A stretch of 7,819 nt of DNA. Source: Ruminococcaceae bacterium UBA794. Lineage in GTDB: Bacteria; Bacillota; Clostridia; Oscillospirales; Ruminococcaceae. The stretch is from the NCBI GenBank assembly GCA_002304735.1, contig DBIU01000048.1, positions 1-7,819 of the forward strand. The letters are read 5' to 3'. Positions 6,317 through 7,819 of the stretch are shown piece after piece. A program made the position numbers and the translations under genes. How positions within the stretch are numbered: the first letter of the stretch is position 1; the number at the start of each line of letters is the position of its first letter. Under the pieces are notes generated by a model. It searched no databases, was not told the origin of the DNA, and saw only the letters and a list, made by a program, of their open reading frames with translations.

Positions 6317-6550
6317 ATGGATATTTTTGAAAAAGTAAGAGACATTATCGCAGACCAGCTCGATATTGCCGAAAAGGACAACATCACGGAGGCTTCTTCA
6401 ATCACAGACGACCTCGGCGCTGATTCGCTCGACGTTGTTGACCTTGTTATGGCAATCGAGGACGAGTTCTCCGTTGAAATCCCCGAGGACGAGGTTGAGA
6501 ACATCAAGGTTGTCGGCGATATCGTTAAGTATATCGAGGATAAGCAGTAA
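6317..6550 (+). CDS. acpP: Acyl carrier protein
   Basis: A 77-residue acidic four-helix protein that carries growing acyl chains on a phosphopantetheine arm and delivers them to FabF, FabG and FabZ. The attachment site is Ser37 in DLGADSLDVVDLVMAIEDEF, the invariant DSL motif. Helix III lies in the IPEDEVENIKVVGD region. Length and charge are typical. The start is ATG at 6317, six bases after GGAGG (6306-6310); an in-frame ATG at 6302 is rejected because the Shine-Dalgarno sequence would lie inside it. AcpS, which attaches the arm, is not in the window. It has its own promoter and terminator, so it can be made as a short, abundant message, though read-through from accA is possible. Its five Ala codons include no GCG, unlike the genes before it. 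Confidence 0.96.
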   Translation: MDIFEKVRDIIADQLDIAEKDNITEASSITDDLGADSLDVVDLVMAIEDEFSVEIPEDEVENIKVVGDIVKYIEDKQ

Positions 6551-6562
6551 TTTCAAAGCGAT

Positions 6563-6597
6563 AAATCCCGACGGTTTTCCGACGGGATTTTGTTTTT
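6563..6597 (+). terminator. Intrinsic terminator of acpP
   Basis: AAATCCCG (6563-6570) pairs with CGGGATTT (6583-6590). After one A-A mismatch, CGG (6572-6574) pairs with CCG (6579-6581) around a TTTT loop. The stem has 11 pairs and runs into TTTTGTTTTT ending at 6597. This is a classical Rho-independent terminator 12 bases after the acpP stop, and it separates the fatty acid genes from pgk. Confidence 0.92.
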
Positions 6598-6613
6598 GGG
6601 CAAAGACTTATGC

Positions 6614-6647
6614 TTTTTGCAAATAATGCTATATATTTTTGCAAAAA
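6614..6647. repeat. Two TTTTTGCAAA boxes upstream of the pgk promoter
   Basis: TTTTTGCAAA occurs at 6614-6623 and again at 6636-6645, with starts 22 bases apart, about two helical turns. Each has the palindromic core TTTGCAAA, and the second extends to a perfect 12-base palindrome, TTTTTGCAAAAA (6636-6647). Both lie just upstream of the pgk -35 box at 6652. They could be tandem activator or repressor sites, or an AT-rich UP element. No known regulator is assigned. Confidence 0.4.
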
Positions 6648-6651
6648 ACAC

Positions 6652-6680
6652 TTGAAAAATTCGCGAAAATAATGTACAAT
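6652..6680 (+). promoter_or_regulatory. Predicted sigma-A promoter of pgk
   Basis: TTGAAA (6652-6657) and TACAAT (6675-6680) each match five of six consensus positions and are exactly 17 bases apart. Transcription should begin around 6686-6688, giving a leader of about 54 bases. The position after the acpP terminator makes pgk an independent transcript. The leader contains only a small possible stem, CTGT with ACAG at 6696-6709. Confidence 0.72.
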
Positions 6681-6740
6681 ATATAGTGTAGAAATCTGTT
6701 GATATACAGCAGAAAATTCACTTTGAAAGGAATATGAATT

Positions 6741-7819
6741 ATGAGCAAGCTCAACAAGAAGAATGTAGAAGATTTGAACGTAAAGGGTAAGTACGTTCTG
6801 GTACGCGTTGATTTCAACGTTCCGATGAAGGACGGCAAAATCACCAACGATAACCGTATCACCGCGGCTCTTCCCACAATCAATAAGCTGACCGAAAACG
6901 GCGCAAAGGTTGTTTTGTGCTCGCATCTCGGCAAGCCGAAGAACGGTCCCGAGGCTAAGTTCAGCCTGAAGCCCGCGGCAGACAGACTTGCTGAGCTGGT
7001 TTCCGCAAAGGTTACTTTCGCTCCCGATGATACCGTTGTCGGCGAAAACGCAAAGAAGGCTGTCGCTGCAATGAACGACGGCGATATCGTTGTTCTCGAG
7101 AACACACGTTTCCGCGGCGCTGACGAAACCAAGAACGGCGAAGGCTTCTCCAAGGAGCTTGCAGACCTCGTACACAACGAGATTTTCGTTATGGACGCGT
7201 TCGGTTCTTCCCACAGAGCGCACGCTTCCACCGTTGGAGTAACAAAGTTCGTTAAGGAAACCGCGGTCGGCTATCTGATGAACAAGGAAATCGAGTTCCT
7301 CGGCAACGCTGTTGAGAACCCCGTTCGTCCGTTCGTTGCAATCCTCGGCGGCGCAAAGGTTGCGGATAAGCTCAACGTTATCTCCAACCTGCTTGAAAAG
7401 TGCGATACGCTCATTATCGGCGGCGGTATGGCTTACACCTTCCTCAAGGCTAAGGGCTACGAGGTTGGTACTTCTCTTGTTGACGACGAGAAGATTGACT
7501 ACTGCAAGGAAATGATTGCTAAGGCTGAAAAGCTCGGCAAGAAGCTCCTGCTCCCCGTTGATACCACAATCGCAAAGGAGTTCCCCGACCCGATTGACGC
7601 TCCTATCGACGTTCAGATTGTTGATTCCGACAAAATTCCCGCTGATATGATGGGTCTTGATATCGGTCCCAAGACTATGGAGCTTTTCGCAGAGGCTGCT
7701 AAGTCCGCTAAGACCGTTGTTTGGAACGGCCCGATGGGCGTTTTCGAGAACCCCACCCTCAAGAAGGGTACCGTTGCGGTTTGCGAGGCTCTTGCGGCTG
7801 CTGACGCTACAACAATCAT
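6741..7819 (+). CDS. pgk: Phosphoglycerate kinase (partial, 3' end beyond window)
   Basis: The glycolytic enzyme that transfers phosphate between 1,3-bisphosphoglycerate and ADP to give 3-phosphoglycerate and ATP in the cytosol. 359 residues are visible; the family usually has about 390-400, so the last 40 or so, with the GGGDS and TGGGASLE motifs, lie outside. Visible motifs: RVDFNVP (22-28), SHLGKPK (61-67), LENTRFRG (119-126), DAFGSSHRAHAST (152-164), ILGGAKVADKLNVI (201-214), GGGMAYTFL (227-235) and WNGPMGVFE (328-336). Lys65 stands where many homologues have Arg in SHLGRP. AAAGGA (6726-6731) lies nine bases before the ATG at 6741. An out-of-frame ATG at 6734 is too close to that site and opens only a short frame. 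Codons lean to GCT, GTT and AAG, as in highly expressed genes. Confidence 0.95.
   Translation, partial: MSKLNKKNVEDLNVKGKYVLVRVDFNVPMKDGKITNDNRITAALPTINKLTENGAKVVLCSHLGKPKNGPEAKFSLKPAADRLAELVSAKVTFAPDDTVVGENAKKAVAAMNDGDIVVLENTRFRGADETKNGEGFSKELADLVHNEIFVMDAFGSSHRAHASTVGVTKFVKETAVGYLMNKEIEFLGNAVENPVRPFVAILGGAKVADKLNVISNLLEKCDTLIIGGGMAYTFLKAKGYEVGTSLVDDEKIDYCKEMIAKAEKLGKKLLLPVDTTIAKEFPDPIDAPIDVQIVDSDKIPADMMGLDIGPKTMELFAEAAKSAKTVVWNGPMGVFENPTLKKGTVAVCEALAAADATTI

Noticed and set aside
6525..7231. Two overlapping minus-strand open frames across the acpP-pgk gap.
   Set aside because: They cross a strong terminator and the pgk promoter and lie opposite the clear pgk coding sequence. Their translations look like antisense artefacts.
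1..7819. An undescribed multi-gene system, mobile element, CRISPR array or RNA gene.
   Set aside because: Every gene belongs to a well-known housekeeping family, gaps between operon genes are tiny, and no spaced direct repeats, transposase, integrase or tRNA-like folds were seen.

Overview
This window is most likely from an anaerobic Gram-positive bacterium of the class Clostridia (Bacillota), perhaps the Oscillospiraceae/Ruminococcaceae. That placement is inferred from the gene order, strong GGAGG ribosome sites, ATG starts, mixed AGA/CGC arginine codons, and AT-rich promoters beside moderately GC-rich genes; no marker gene here fixes the taxon. All genes are on the + strand and all are housekeeping.

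Bases 1-220 precede the first gene and hold several perfect or near-perfect hairpins, some with competing pairings. I see no credible gene there. Bases 221-6199 are a tight operon for type II fatty acid synthesis: fabG, fabF, accB, fabZ, accC, accD, accA. Gaps are 6-21 bases, and accD and accA overlap by one base. AccB, AccC and AccD-AccA together make malonyl-CoA from acetyl-CoA. FabF condenses malonyl-ACP with the growing chain, FabG reduces the 3-keto group and FabZ dehydrates the product. The enoyl reductase, FabD and FabH are not in the window.

After 117 bases comes acpP, encoding the acyl carrier protein that carries every intermediate of the pathway. It has its own promoter with a perfect TATAAT box, overlapped by an inverted repeat that looks like an operator, and a strong intrinsic terminator follows it. 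Bases 6598-6740 hold the promoter of phosphoglycerate kinase (pgk), preceded by two TTTTTGCAAA boxes. pgk itself starts at 6741 and runs off the window end, with about 359 residues visible.

I found no mobile element, CRISPR array, tRNA, rRNA or defence gene, and no evidence of a new multi-gene system. The items most worth a second look are non-coding: the structured fabG leader, the acpP operator-like palindrome and the paired boxes upstream of pgk.
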